A stretch of 64,000 nt of DNA from Coptis chinensis (lineage: Eukaryota > Streptophyta > Magnoliopsida > Ranunculales > Ranunculaceae): assembly GCA_015680905.1 (NCBI GenBank), contig CM027380.1, positions 15,704,001-15,768,000 of the forward strand, read 5' to 3'. A program made the translations under genes and the position numbers. Under the pieces are notes generated by a model. The model saw only the letters and a list, made by a program, of their open reading frames with translations. It was not told the DNA's origin and did no database searches. Position 1 is the stretch's first letter. Each line of letters begins with the position of its first letter. Shown one piece after another: positions 10,216-20,822 of this stretch.

Positions 10216-12909
10216 TATCCTCAAATACAATATACACGTCAAAATTTTGTAATGGCTTCTATACTAAATAAAGTTTACATCATACAGTTCAGTCCCAATT
10301 TTGTATTTCACAAGTTCAATGTACAATAGTCCATTATTAATTTAACAAATTCAGTAACTTTTTTTTTTATGACTACTGATCTTAAACACACTAGTAATCA
10401 AATCCAAGTATTTTCACTTCACAGTGCACCAAGTGAAAGGGCCAATAGTCCAATACACTTCGCAATTTCACACCATTAAAATTTGTGTTGCACCGACACC
10501 CCAAAGTCCCACGTTGTAAGGTATGAAATTTGATTCACATCTATTGTGTTTTGGAATGACTATTATTTTGGTTTTGTGAAATACTTGAGCAAAAAAAATT
10601 AACAAAAATAGTATAGAAAATTGATGTGAGAATTCTTAGCAGCCAAACAACATGTGGGAAATTGACATTGAGAATTACCAAGAATTCTCACAATTTGCCA
10701 AACAGCCATAATTCTCGCATAACCATGAGAATTGGATTCCATTAGAATTCGAACTCTCACGAGAATTCCATTTCTCGTTTTCAAACGCACCCTAAAGAGA
10801 AACTATTCTAACAAACCTCTTCCACCGCCTATCTCACCATCTCTCTTATCGGCTTCTCTTACAATTAGTCCACCAGCGCCAGCACCACTTTTCTAACAGC
10901 TCGTCACCATCACCTCTCTCTCATCAAAGGTAATGTTTAAAGTTTTATTTTTTAAGTTTTTGTTTTATTAAAGGTTGGTTCTTTTTTTGTTTTGGATGGA
11001 AATTGAGTAAAGGGTGTTCCTTTTTTTGTTGTTTCAGAATTCTTGGCAACTCAAAGACATCTGCACAGCCACTGAACTCTTGGTCTTCGTTGACTTCGAT
11101 CATCTTCATCGCCAAACTATCGGTAATCAAAATCAAATTCACTTTCCAGCCCCTTTCTGTGAAATTTAATAATTTTGCTTCCAAGTGACAAAATGTAGAT
11201 TCCAACTAGAATTATTTTGTATTGTAACTTTGTAGAGTTATTTTGCTATGTACTTCTCACCTTAGCGCCTTAAGAGGTAATGAAGACTGGCCAAGAGTGG
11301 CCAACCTTGTCTGGAACTTAGGATATTGGTTCCATCCATATACCATCTTTACTATTTCTCCTCTCCATTTATTAAATAATATTGTATTGATAACAAGAAG
11401 AAGAAACTAAAAGTTTAAAGTAGGCTTCAACTTTTAAGTGTTAGTGTGTTACAAATGGTGCTCATGTGAGAGCTTAAACCCAGTCAATAGTCCGTTTCAC
11501 TTGAAGAATTGGTATGGCTGATCTTTAACATGTGACAATTTTAATTTTAATACTCCCTGAAGGTTCTGACAAAGTGTTTGTTGATAGTTATGCTTGAGTA
11601 TTATAAAATATCTAAGGAGGATGCCATTTCCAAAACACAACAAACTATTATTAGAACTTTAAATAGCATTAATTTTCTATCTCAACTTTAAATAGAATTT
11701 TCCATCGCCAAACTATCAACAAGTTAATATTCACCAAACCAAATTATTAGAACGATAAGATTTTTGTTAATGGGTGTGATTGTTTGTCTGTAACGTTATT
11801 CAAGTGAAATTGAGCTAGAATAAGGTATTATTTTGAAGTAGAATAGGTTGTTTTTTAGGTTTTTTGGTAGGTGTTTATGCTACAATTTCCTTATCGAAGA
11901 GATGCAATTATAAAAGATCGTTTTTTGAGTAGTTTTAAAATGGGTTCGTTGTTTTTCATCTCCTAATTGTTTTGTTGCTTATTTCTCTTTGGTTTTAACC
12001 TATTGTCCTTTAATTTTATTATTTTTCTATTTTGGAAAAATCAATTTTTAATAGTTGTATATGCTTTTCAAAACATTATTTGCTGGGTTTGAGGGGATGA
12101 GTTTCACTATGAATTCAATTGGAGGTTTCATTTGTGTGTTTTCCAAATTGGGAGTATCGACAATATTTCTATTGTGTTTGTATTGTCGTCATTAGTGAAT
12201 TTGTATGTGCCAAAACACAAATTTTGCTTGGTTTGCCACTTACTTTTTTGGTTTGAACTTTGAACTGTATAGTCATAATATATAACTATTAAAATACGGA
12301 TTCTTTGTTGTTTTGAAATATATTGCTAAAAACATATTTATTTGTTACGCTTTTTTCAGCTCAAGAAGGTGACGCCTCAGTGCTCATAGGGTTCTTTTGT
12401 AGGTGTTTTACTTACTACAGAGGTGAGCTGCCAAATTATTAAATGTATTTTGTTATTGGTTGTATGTGTGAATAAAACAACTATGTAAAATGGATTTATT
12501 TCATTTCAATATAGCTCATTTGGATATGCTCTCTAAATATATATTTGTTTTCAATCAATGTGCGTGACCTCCCTGGATGGTTGAGTTTTAGTTTTCTTAG
12601 TTGGAGCATATATATTGCACACATATTCCTTTTAAAAAATGGATTTACATTGATCTTTAATTTGTTTTGTTATTGTCTCCTTTGCTTTATCATTTACAAA
12701 TATTTTTCTTTTTCATTACAATTTTTGCTTAGGTTTTAAATATAGATTTATGTCCAGTAAAATAATTCATGTTTAGAGATTTTGTTAATTTGGTTAGACA
12801 TTTTTGCTTGAGATGAGGGCTTAGGATAGGTATATTCATGAATGGATCATGCTATTTATCTTGTATATAGTTTGAAATTGTATGATTCTTGTTTATTTGT
12901 AGATACATC
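10216..12909. other. Non-coding stretch; possible leader of the transposase gene
   Basis: I found no convincing coding sequence. At 10640-10795 there is a second copy of the GAATTCTCA/CAAACAGCC repeat seen near 605-800. From about 10800 a CT-rich segment is followed by a donor-like CAAAGGTAATG at about 10926. Long AT-rich sequence with acceptor-like CAG and AG sites then runs to the transposase ATG at 12910, so much of this may be 5' UTR and introns of the old CACTA gene. Confidence 0.35.
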
Positions 12910-13935
12910 ATGGAGGGTTTTTCTCCAAATGATAGAAGTAGTTGGGCTTAATTTAGGACTCGCCATGACACCCGCTTTTATAAATGGGGTAAACTATTTT
13001 ATGGACTTTGTGGTAAAACTACCGTAACAAGCTCTTCATGCCGTGTCCCCGTGTGGTGTGTAAAATGGAGGGAAAACAAAAACTCTAACTTCGTGAGGTA
13101 TCACATCTATAAAACCGATTCACCCAACATATTTAAATTGGATATTTCATGGTGGAGAAAGACATGATCCGAATGTGGAGTCCCATGGGAACTCTAATCT
13201 ACATGAGATGAATATAAATGATGCATTTACTACCGTGGTTGAAGAATTTGGTGGTGAAGAGTTAGATTCATTTCTTGGAGGTCTCAGAGTTGATAATGGA
13301 GAGGCACCGGGCATTGATGATGTTGAATCGATAGTCAGATAAGAATTTTGAAGAGGCCATGAGTGCTTTGTACCCTGGTTGCAAGAATTTCACTGTCTTC
13401 AGGTTTGTCATAAAGCTGTTTAGAATCAAAGTTACACGTGGGTGGTCTGACATAAGTTTTACCGAGTTGCTTCAGTTACTTAAGGCAGCATTACCGGTAG
13501 ATAATAAAGTTCCGAAAGACACGTATCGATCTTAAAAATTAGTTAAGGAGTTGGGGCTAACTTATGAGAAGATTGATGCATGCCCAAATGATTGTATTTT
13601 ATATTGAGGGAAGAAAAATGAATTGTTGCAAGAATGTCCTACTTGTAAAGTGTCGAGATATAAAATTGCAACAATTGAGGAGAGAAAAACCGTAAGACTA
13701 CCGCTAAGCAGCCATGGTACTTTCCAATTGGGGATATGTTGAAGAGAATGTACAGTGTCGGTTGGGTAGCCAAAGCTATGTGTTGGCATTCCACAAATAG
13801 ATTGGAGGATGGTGAGTTGGGTCACCCAGTTGACTCATCATCTTGGAAACACATTGATAGGACACACCCAAGCTTTTCTTCTGAGCCATGTAACATTCGA
13901 TTGGGCCTTGCCACTGATGGGGCAAAGAATTGAAC
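12910..13935 (+). pseudogene. CACTA (En/Spm) TNP2-type transposase remnant
   Basis: Starts MEGFSPNDRSW after a TTTGTAG acceptor-like site. RYHIYKTDSPNIFKLDISWW then matches the N-terminal transposase-associated domain of plant CACTA TNP2 proteins. Further on are the Cys-rich segment DACPNDCILYWGKKNELLQ / CPTCKVSRYK (about 13575-13665) and PSFSSEPCNIRLGLATDGAK (about 13870-13927), the region leading into the conserved GLATDGFNPF stretch. The large catalytic C-terminal part is absent and there are several frameshifts and stops. The family cuts and pastes CACTA elements; this copy is dead. It is a candidate former transposase of the element whose ends may lie at 285 and 30194. Confidence 0.8.
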
Positions 13936-14168
13936 TTTGGCTTAATATCTATAACCAGCCTGATTTTCCTAAAGAAGGTGTCAATAGACTATCTAGTGAA
14001 GCTGCTCACCTTGCGGACCATGAGATCCCATGCTTCTATAAGGATTGGCCAACTATGATGAAACTTAGTAAAGAAACTCACTATACCAACATCATTAAAA
14101 GCTTGAACGACACTTTTGTATTTGTTAATGGTGACAAAGACAAGGGAGTAGACTCTAAGTATGTTTAG

Positions 14169-15512
14169 GATAAAGTCATGGCCGCTTGGAGGAGCCACAA
14201 GGGTGAACTGAAAAAGAAATATGTTGCTGGTAAGGATCCAGAAATTGTGAAAATGAAGGCACCAGACAGAATCCCTTTGGAAGATTGGAAAGCTTTTGTG
14301 AATCATTGTAATTCAAATGAATTTAAGGTACTGTCTTAGACATTCTAACGATATGCCCTGTCCTTACTAGCTTATAAGATGCAAAGCAAACTGTAACTTA
14401 ATTTGTGTATGTTATGTAGGCATTAAGTGCGAGAAATGTTCAGAACCGTGCAATGCAAATTGAACCAAACTGTGGGGGGATGACACCAACACAAGTTTAT
14501 CGCCGTAAAATTGCAAATGAACAAGGTGTGTCGGTGGAAGAAGTTGATCGAGGTGATATGTACGTAGAAATGCACACACTTAAAAAAAGTGGTACACCCC
14601 AACGACAGAGTTTGGCAGTAAGTCTTTATTTTATATGCTTTTTCCTTTGATGCTTAATCAATACATCACTTATATATATATATATATAATATTTAAAAGT
14701 GTATGCTTAGTCAGTGATACATCTGTGTTATCTATATGATTTTAGAATGTTTTTATGTTTTCCATTGAATAGGATAAGATTTCTCAACGTTCCCCTTTGA
14801 ACTCTAACACGACCTCCAACTCCGACTTTGAAGCATGCGACAATGATGTTGTGATAGAGGTATGAATTTATACTTTGCTCATTTTTTTTTATTCCTCGAA
14901 TTAAAATCTCCAAGTACACAGGTTGTTGGTAAAGACTCAAGAGGGCGCATGCGGGTCATGGGTTCTGGTGTTTCTAAATCTTCATTTAAGCATTCAACTC
15001 TTTATAGGAAGAGATATCATAAACAAATTAAGGTCACTGAGGAGTTAAAAAATTAGTTTGAAAAGAAAATTGATGAGCTGAAGGACTCATTTGATGGAAA
15101 CGTAAATCAGATTAATGAAACGGTGCAGAATCTTGTCCGCCATATGCCACCCACATGTAATTCCCCTACTGGACCCTCTTCTTCTGGATCACATGATATA
15201 TTCTCTCAGGTACGAATACGTATAACTTTATTTTATTCTCATAGTAATAGTAAAATTTAATGGTTTGTGTATTTGAACTTTTAACTAATGTTATTTTATT
15301 TTATTTTTTTATCTATTTTTGAAGGGACCCGATTACATGAATGCTGAAGTCAATGTGAGAGCCTTTTGGCCATTGAGAAAGGTTGCATCTGGGAGGGTGA
15401 AATAAGTTGATCCCACATTTAAGATTGGAGATAGAACTTTGGGGGATGGAAAATTCTTGGTTTACATTGAGGCGACATCAGAGGTTCTTAATTGCCCGGA
15501 CCTATAATCACT
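14169..15512 (+). pseudogene. Ptta/En/Spm accessory transposase-like (Transposase_24) remnant
   Basis: Exons with GT-AG borders encode WRSHKGELKKKYVAGKD, then LSARNVQNRAMQIEPNCGG, YRRKIANEQGVSVEEVDR and, after further introns, DYMNAEVNVRAFWPLRKVAS. This order is typical of the plant Ptta/En/Spm family: the conserved W-K spacing, an ARN-NR motif, a Gly-rich linker, a coiled-coil segment (FEKKIDELKDSF) and a C-terminal acidic-substrate-like module. In-frame stops at 15054-15056 (TAG) and 15403-15405 (TAA) fall where glutamine is expected. Such proteins partner TNP2 in CACTA transposition, probably by binding subterminal repeats (family inference). It lies directly downstream of the TNP2 remnant on the same strand. 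Confidence 0.72.
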
Positions 15513-16344
15513 TTCGTACCCTTGGTCAAGTTGGGTAGGGATATGTTATTTGGCCTAAGGAATTTCTGCAGTTTCTCCCCCCTCGTTGTTAAAGGCCATT
15601 TCTCCTTTTTTAGTAGACACATAGTGTCATTTTCATCTTGGACTTGGAAGTATTTTATTTTGTATTAGTCAAGTCAGGATTTTGGACGTGTTACTTTACT
15701 TTTTGGATATGTTGTTTTGTTATGGATACTTTCGATGTGTTATTTTGTTTTATGGATATTTTGGTTGTGTTATATGTTGGATGAGCTTGTTTTATAGATA
15801 TTTTGGTTGTGCTATATGCGGTACTTGCAATTGTATGGTTGTTTGTTTACTTTTTCAGGTGGTGAGATTCACTGTTTTTAGCTCCTCATGTTGAAACTAG
15901 ATATTTATGCGCATCGGTCCCAAGCCCAGATAAAGGAGGAGGGAAAAGGCGGAACTGATTGGTTTTTACAGGTTATAAAGTGAGAGCAACCTCACCTGTC
16001 CCTTGAAGCACAATAATATGCAGATTTAGTTCCCGAGTTGAATAATATAGTGTTTGCAATTCAAGTGTTATTGGTAAGTTATTGTGTATAGCCGTGTTAC
16101 TTTGATACTTATCCATTTTTTTTTTCTTCCAATGAACACTGAATCTCTTGATAATTTCTTGACGGTGAGAATTGTTCGTAGCCTGAGAGGTTTGAGTTTT
16201 CTGGAGGTTCTTCTTGGAATAACAAGCATTAGGAAGGTAGAGCCTTACATGCCCTGATTCCTCCGTTCTCACAAAGGAAGGTAGAGCCTTACATGCATTC
16301 CCTACTTTATGACATTTTAAGGTAAACCCTTATATTTTTTGGTA
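15513..16344. other. No gene recognised
   Basis: Downstream of the transposase remnant I see low-complexity T-rich sequence and a short GC-richer patch around 15920-15950. There is also a 10-bp-scale direct repeat, GGTAGAGCCTTACATGC, at about 16236 and 16279. No reading frame is supported. Confidence 0.35.
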
Positions 16345-16930
16345 TGTAGGCTCAACAAAAGTTACAACAGTAAATGGGAATTCGAGGCATCAAAATCCAA
16401 AAGCAAGCTTCAGAGTGGTTCAACCAGAAGTTGTACCAAGGTATCTATACCAGTTTCAGAATTTTAAGGACTTAATAGAAATGTCTGTTAGTATTGATGC
16501 TAGTTTCTAACTTCTTTACTAATTTCAGGTTCTCAAATAGAGGATTGCTCTTGGAAGGTGTGTGGACCTTTCGAAGTTCAATGGGTATGATGAACTACTC
16601 ACTGAATTATACCATATCTTTGATTTTAATAGGGAGTTGATGGCTCATGGCAAAAATTGGCAACTTATCTGCACTGATAATGAAGGAGATACGATGCTCG
16701 TGGGAGATGACCCTTGGTAGTAAGTACTCATTTTTTTTTCTTTATATTTTTTACTGCGAAATTAAAGCAAAAGTTGCATTTATGTTCAATCTCTCCCATT
16801 ATTTGTCTACAGGGAATTCTGTAGCATGGTTCGCAAGATCTTCATCTACACAAGGGAAGAATAGAAAATGAACCTAGGGACTTTGAACTCAAGGGTTAAC
16901 GAAAATCCTGTGATTGCAAAGGAAAGAATA
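16345..16930 (+). pseudogene. Auxin response factor (ARF2-like) C-terminal PB1 fragment
   Basis: Three consecutive exons are recognisable. The first ends KSKLQSGSTRSCTK at 16440. The second (16529-16731) reads RIALGRCVDLSKFNGYDELL and FNRELMAHGKNWQLIC, then DNEGDTMLVGDDPW. The third (about 16813-16925) reads EFCSMVRKIFIYTREE, then LGTLNSRVNENPVIA. Together they match the C-terminal PB1 (Aux/IAA-ARF dimerisation) domain of ARF2-type proteins, including the acidic D-EGD--LVGDDPW signature. TAG stops at 16538-16540 and 16862-16864 replace likely glutamines. The B3 DNA-binding and middle domains are missing. A working copy would multimerise ARF/IAA proteins in auxin signalling; this one has no start and two stops. 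Confidence 0.87.
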
Positions 16931-17834
16931 GGTGCTAAGGAACTAAGCTTCTCTCACATGGCTAGCTTGGTTAGTAAGTTGTTGGGATCCTTTCACATGA
17001 CAATGTCGATGGTTTAACAGTCTATGGAAGGGATAATTAGTGGTTGTGTGGTTTGAACTCCTACTTCAGGTGATGAACTTAAGGAGTCAGATTGCAAAGG
17101 TCAAGTGGATTATGTGCTTCCATCGTCAGAGGAAGAAGTTGAACCCTCGAAGTTGAGTGAGTCATTGTCCGTAACAGAAGAAGAGGATTTCCCCATCTGT
17201 CGTGAAGGTACCATTCTTATTTCTAGATTAAGTAGACTTCCATTGCCCTTTTCATTTTTATTTGGTCTTTGTAGTATTGGCTTTGCATGTGCTCCATTAG
17301 TTGGTACTCTACACCTGTACACAGCATATAAATGATCATTCAGTACGGCAACTCTTCAGTGAAATGCTCTATAGAACGAATGCAACTATGTTGCCATATT
17401 GTGACTGCAGTTCAGATGCGGGAGGGTTTGCGTTTGGTAGCATGGGTCAGACCTGTGATACCTTTAAAATGCCTTATTACATATTCCTCCTAAAGGTTGT
17501 TTACTTGCTTTGGAGTAAAGTGGTTTTCAACAGAAACTAAAGCTAGACGTTAGAATTATTGACATATATCGTTCTCATGGTATTGCATTATATTTCCCTT
17601 GACACATTTTTTTTTTATCAAATACTCATTTTTGTATTCTTTTTACAATCAAGGAAGCCTAAACTATAAGCAAATATTGCAGATGAATGCACAAAATGTT
17701 TGCGATCCTTGGTATGTTTTATCAGATAATTTCTTTTTTTTTTTTATCGGTTAATGTTATGCTTGTAGTAAATTGCCAATTAGCACGTTTTTTTTTCCTT
17801 ATTGATTTATCCATCTTCTTAAACTACTTTCCAG
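16931..17834 (+). other. Possible unidentified exon fragments
   Basis: A segment at about 17070-17205 reads DYVLPSSEEEVEPSKLSESL then VTEEEDFPICREG before a GTACC donor-like site, and one at about 17340-17480 reads LFSEMLYRTNATMLPYCDCS. Both look protein-like (acidic; Cys-containing), but I cannot place either in a family. They may be further captured exons or readthrough of non-coding DNA. Confidence 0.3.
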
Positions 17835-18068
17835 ACTTTGTGCCTACTGAAGGAACACAATATATAGCTATAGCTGGAGAGAAATCTTCTGGGGTGAGTA
17901 CATAAATCTAATGATTTCAGCGTTTTGATTGCTCGTATTATTGCCTTATCTTACTATTTGATGGATATCCAAAGGTTGAGATTTGGGATCTCAATAGTGC
18001 AGAGCGGCTAGCACGATTACCTCGGTCTTGCAATGGAAGCTCCTTGGATCATGGTACAAAGGCAAGAG
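17835..18068 (+). pseudogene. DSE1/TANMEI-like WD40 protein, exons (5' part)
   Basis: Exon 17835-17893 (after TTCCAG, before GTGAGT) reads FVPTEGTQYIAIAGEKSSG. Exon 17975-18068 (before a GT donor) reads VEIWDLNSAERLARLPRS and DHGTKARG. The plant WD40 protein DECREASED SIZE EXCLUSION LIMIT 1 (TANMEI) has the same order: an EGT-x-VAV-GE strand, then VEIWDLN, then a KGRGMCMA junction. The next exon begins at 20093 (GMCM) and ends beyond the hAT at 28746. Upstream WD repeats and most of the C-terminal propeller are missing. DSE1 affects plasmodesmatal permeability and embryo development in Arabidopsis; this copy is only a fragment. Confidence 0.8.
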
Positions 18069-18734
18069 GTTTGTGTTTATGCTTATACCATTTTTTACTG
18101 TTTATGTAGCCCTTCTCACAATAGGTTAGCCATATACTCAATAGTTATGCTGCATATCGAACATTCAACTCCTTCCATTTATACACATGATGAATTTGCT
18201 TTTCCCATTTGCGTATGTCATTGAATCATGGCAGACATGTAAACCACGTTCATCATAGAGTAGATTTTGGCATATGTTCATTTTGATACTCAGTATTGGC
18301 CATGGAGCAGTAGTTTAACTGCTCTAAACTGCATTTTGATGATTCTAATATATTCTTCGTTGGTGGTTTTGTAAGTCTTATGTTTGGATAATATGCCTTG
18401 CCATTGTAGTGAATTATCTGTAATGGGTTTGTGCCTTTGTCGCATAATTTCTCTTTGCATTTCAGTACTTGCAGTTTAATTGTATCTATAACACTGTTTT
18501 CATTAATAGAAATAATGAGAAGAAAAAAAGAAAAGAAAAACAGCATTGCCTTTTGATTACCAGTCCGCATCTTGTTTTAAATGATAAACATTGGTTGACT
18601 TCATTCTAGTGTCCATATCTAGTAGTGCATCTTTATTTAAGTAAATATTTGCTATTTAGTGATTAGTTATTTTCTATGCATAATTATGATACTGAATCTT
18701 ACATGTGATTACCTGCTTCACCTATGTCATTCTC
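18069..18734. other. Intronic-looking spacer
   Basis: AT-rich and without a supported frame. It lies between a DSE1-like exon and the first recognisable SEUSS-like sequence, so it joins two unrelated gene fragments. I see no inverted repeat marking the junction. Confidence 0.35.
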
Positions 18735-19895
18735 GTCCAATAACATCAGCATTTCAGGTTCTTCAGTGATAGGTGGATCGTCTATAGTGTAACAAGGCTC
18801 TCATCAGGATCAGAGTCCTCAACAAGGTCAGAAGGGGCAATATGGGGCTTCTACTGCTTCGTCTCAGCCGGCATCACGAACATGCCAAGTTTCATTTCCA
18901 AATGGCCAGGTCCCCAACTCCTCAAATCTAGAGGCAAACTATTTGACTCAGATACAGAAAAAGCCTAGATTAGACATCAAGTAGGAAGATATTTTCCAAC
19001 AGCAGGTCATGCAGCAGCTGCTTCAGAGATAGGACCCCATCCAATTACAAGGACACGATCCCCAAATTCAAGCCTTAATTCAGCAGCAGAGACTTTTACA
19101 GCGGCATCAACAGCAGCCACAACAGATTTTGCAATCTATGCCACAGATGCAGCGAGTGCAATTGCAACAGCAGCAGCAACAACTGAGGCAGCAAATGCAA
19201 CAACAAGGTCTGCATTCTGTATCTGGAGTTAAGCGCCCCTATGAGAGTGGTGTATGTGCTCGCCGATTAATGCAGTACATTTATCATCAACGCCATCGCC
19301 CTCCTGTAAGTTACCTATACATTGATCTTAAGCATACCGTTTCTCTGCTCCTTTACCAACTTTTCAATCTTTGCCAAGTCAAAACTTTTTATATGGTGTT
19401 TTTTTATATATGTTGCTTGGTGAATTCACGTAAAAAATTCTTCATTCAGTTACACAAGTAATCTCTAATTGTGTGCTATTTCCTTTTTTAGGAGAATACA
19501 ATTGTTTATTGGAGGAAATTTGTAGCAGAATATTTCTCCCCTCGTGCCAAGAAAAGGTGGTGTCTATCTTTATATGATAATGTTGGACAACATGCGCTAG
19601 GAGTATTCCCTCAGGCAACGAAGGTTAGTTTTATTGGCCAGTGTCTTATCATTGAAGTTAATGACATCAGCACCTCTGGTCATTTGTTCAGTAAAAATCA
19701 TTTGAACGTGTAAATTTTCATTCGAATATCTTCACTATATAGAATTATAGATCATCACAATACCGATTTTTTTTTCTCTTTGGTATCCTATCTTAATCAT
19801 TCTATTTCGTGTTACCTCATGAACTATATCATGTTTGTTTCAAGATGCATGGCATTGCGATATCTGTGGTTCTAAATTAGGAATGGGGTTCGGTA
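18735..19895 (+). pseudogene. SEUSS-like (SLK) co-repressor fragment
   Basis: The first exon (to 19305, donor GTAAGT) reads FSSNNISISGSSVIGGSS, continues through a Gln-rich tract (QLQQQQQQLRQQMQQQG at about 19158-19208), then GVKRPYESGVCARRLMQYIY, the start of the LIM-binding (LDB) domain. The second (19492-19623) reads NTIVYWRKFVAEYFSPRAKK and RWCLSLYDNVGQHALGVFPQ. A third (from about 19845) reads DAWHCDICGSKLGMGF. This follows SEUSS-LIKE 1/2 closely. Stops at 18790 (TAA), 18982 (TAG) and 19030 (TAG) replace glutamines. SLK proteins act with LEUNIG in nuclear transcriptional repression. The fragment sits inside an intron of the DSE1-like copy and has no C-terminal half. Confidence 0.88.
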
Positions 19896-20092
19896 AGACT
19901 ATTAATATTAATATTATTATTATTATTCTTTATTTATTTTTTAAATTAAATTGCAGAGTTTGATCATTTCCGTATCATGCTAGAGTCTCCAACCCATCCG
20001 TCAATTATTGTCTTTATAAGCTTATGAGTTTATAATTGTGTTTTGCTACTTTTTTTTTTTTTAGTTGACTTTACCTTGTGATGTTATGGCAG
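19896..20092. other. AT-rich spacer ending in DSE1 splice acceptor
   Basis: Contains an (ATT)n-like run at about 19905-19930 and a T-tract, then GTTATGGCAG just before the DSE1-like exon at 20093, a plausible polypyrimidine tract and acceptor. Confidence 0.4.
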
Positions 20093-20103
20093 GGATGTGC
20101 ATG
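20093..20103 (+). pseudogene. DSE1-like exon, 5' stub before hAT insertion
   Basis: Eleven bases (GGATGTGCATG) after a GGCAG acceptor give the GMCM part of the DSE1 GRGMCMA junction. The hAT element enters directly after the target site TGTGCATG, and the exon resumes at 28746. Confidence 0.75.
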
Positions 20104-20822
20104 TAGTGGCAGAGCCAGGGGGGCCCCAGGGTACGCCCTGGCTCACCCTCAATTTTTGACAAAAAAAAAAAGTAGTTTTACTGTTTATAGAAACTGAAAA
20201 ACACAGCTAACTAAATGACAAAAGTACATAAAGTACTACAGTCCTTAACGACTTAGCAGTGTCTTTTAGAATTTAGACTATGGCACTTTAGACTATTACC
20301 GACTTACCGTGACTCAATAGTATTCAAACTTGAATTAGAATTTAGACCATGACTCAACAGTATTGAACTTGAACTAAAAACTGACAAAAAACAAAATAAA
20401 AGCACAGCACACACACCGAAACCAAACAAAAAAAAACCCAATACCTTACTCAAGTTTGACTTTTTGCCTAATCAAAAAATTAAACAAAATTACAAAACCC
20501 ACGCCCCCACTTACCCACTTTTCCATAATTCCACCTTTCTCTCTGTTATTTTAATTAGCTATCCATAATTTGATTAATTTCTAAAGTTTGTTAGGTAAGC
20601 CTAATATTATTAAATTTCTTGTCTTATTTTTTATCTTTTCATGTTAAGTTGATTCCTAAACCATGTTTTTTAGTTTTTTTGTATTCTTTTTGTGAATTCA
20701 TTAAACCACATATTTTTATTTAATTTAATTTTGTGAATATCATAATAATATTGGTGGTTTATTTTAGTTAGTGCAATTTCAATTCAGTTGATTAATGTTT
20801 TATTTTAATTATTTAAACAAAT

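Noticed and set aside
15897..15970. GC-richer patch CCCAAGCCCAGATAAAGGAG
   Set aside because: Recalls a common plant repeat phrase, but with no boundaries or partner here I cannot support an annotation.
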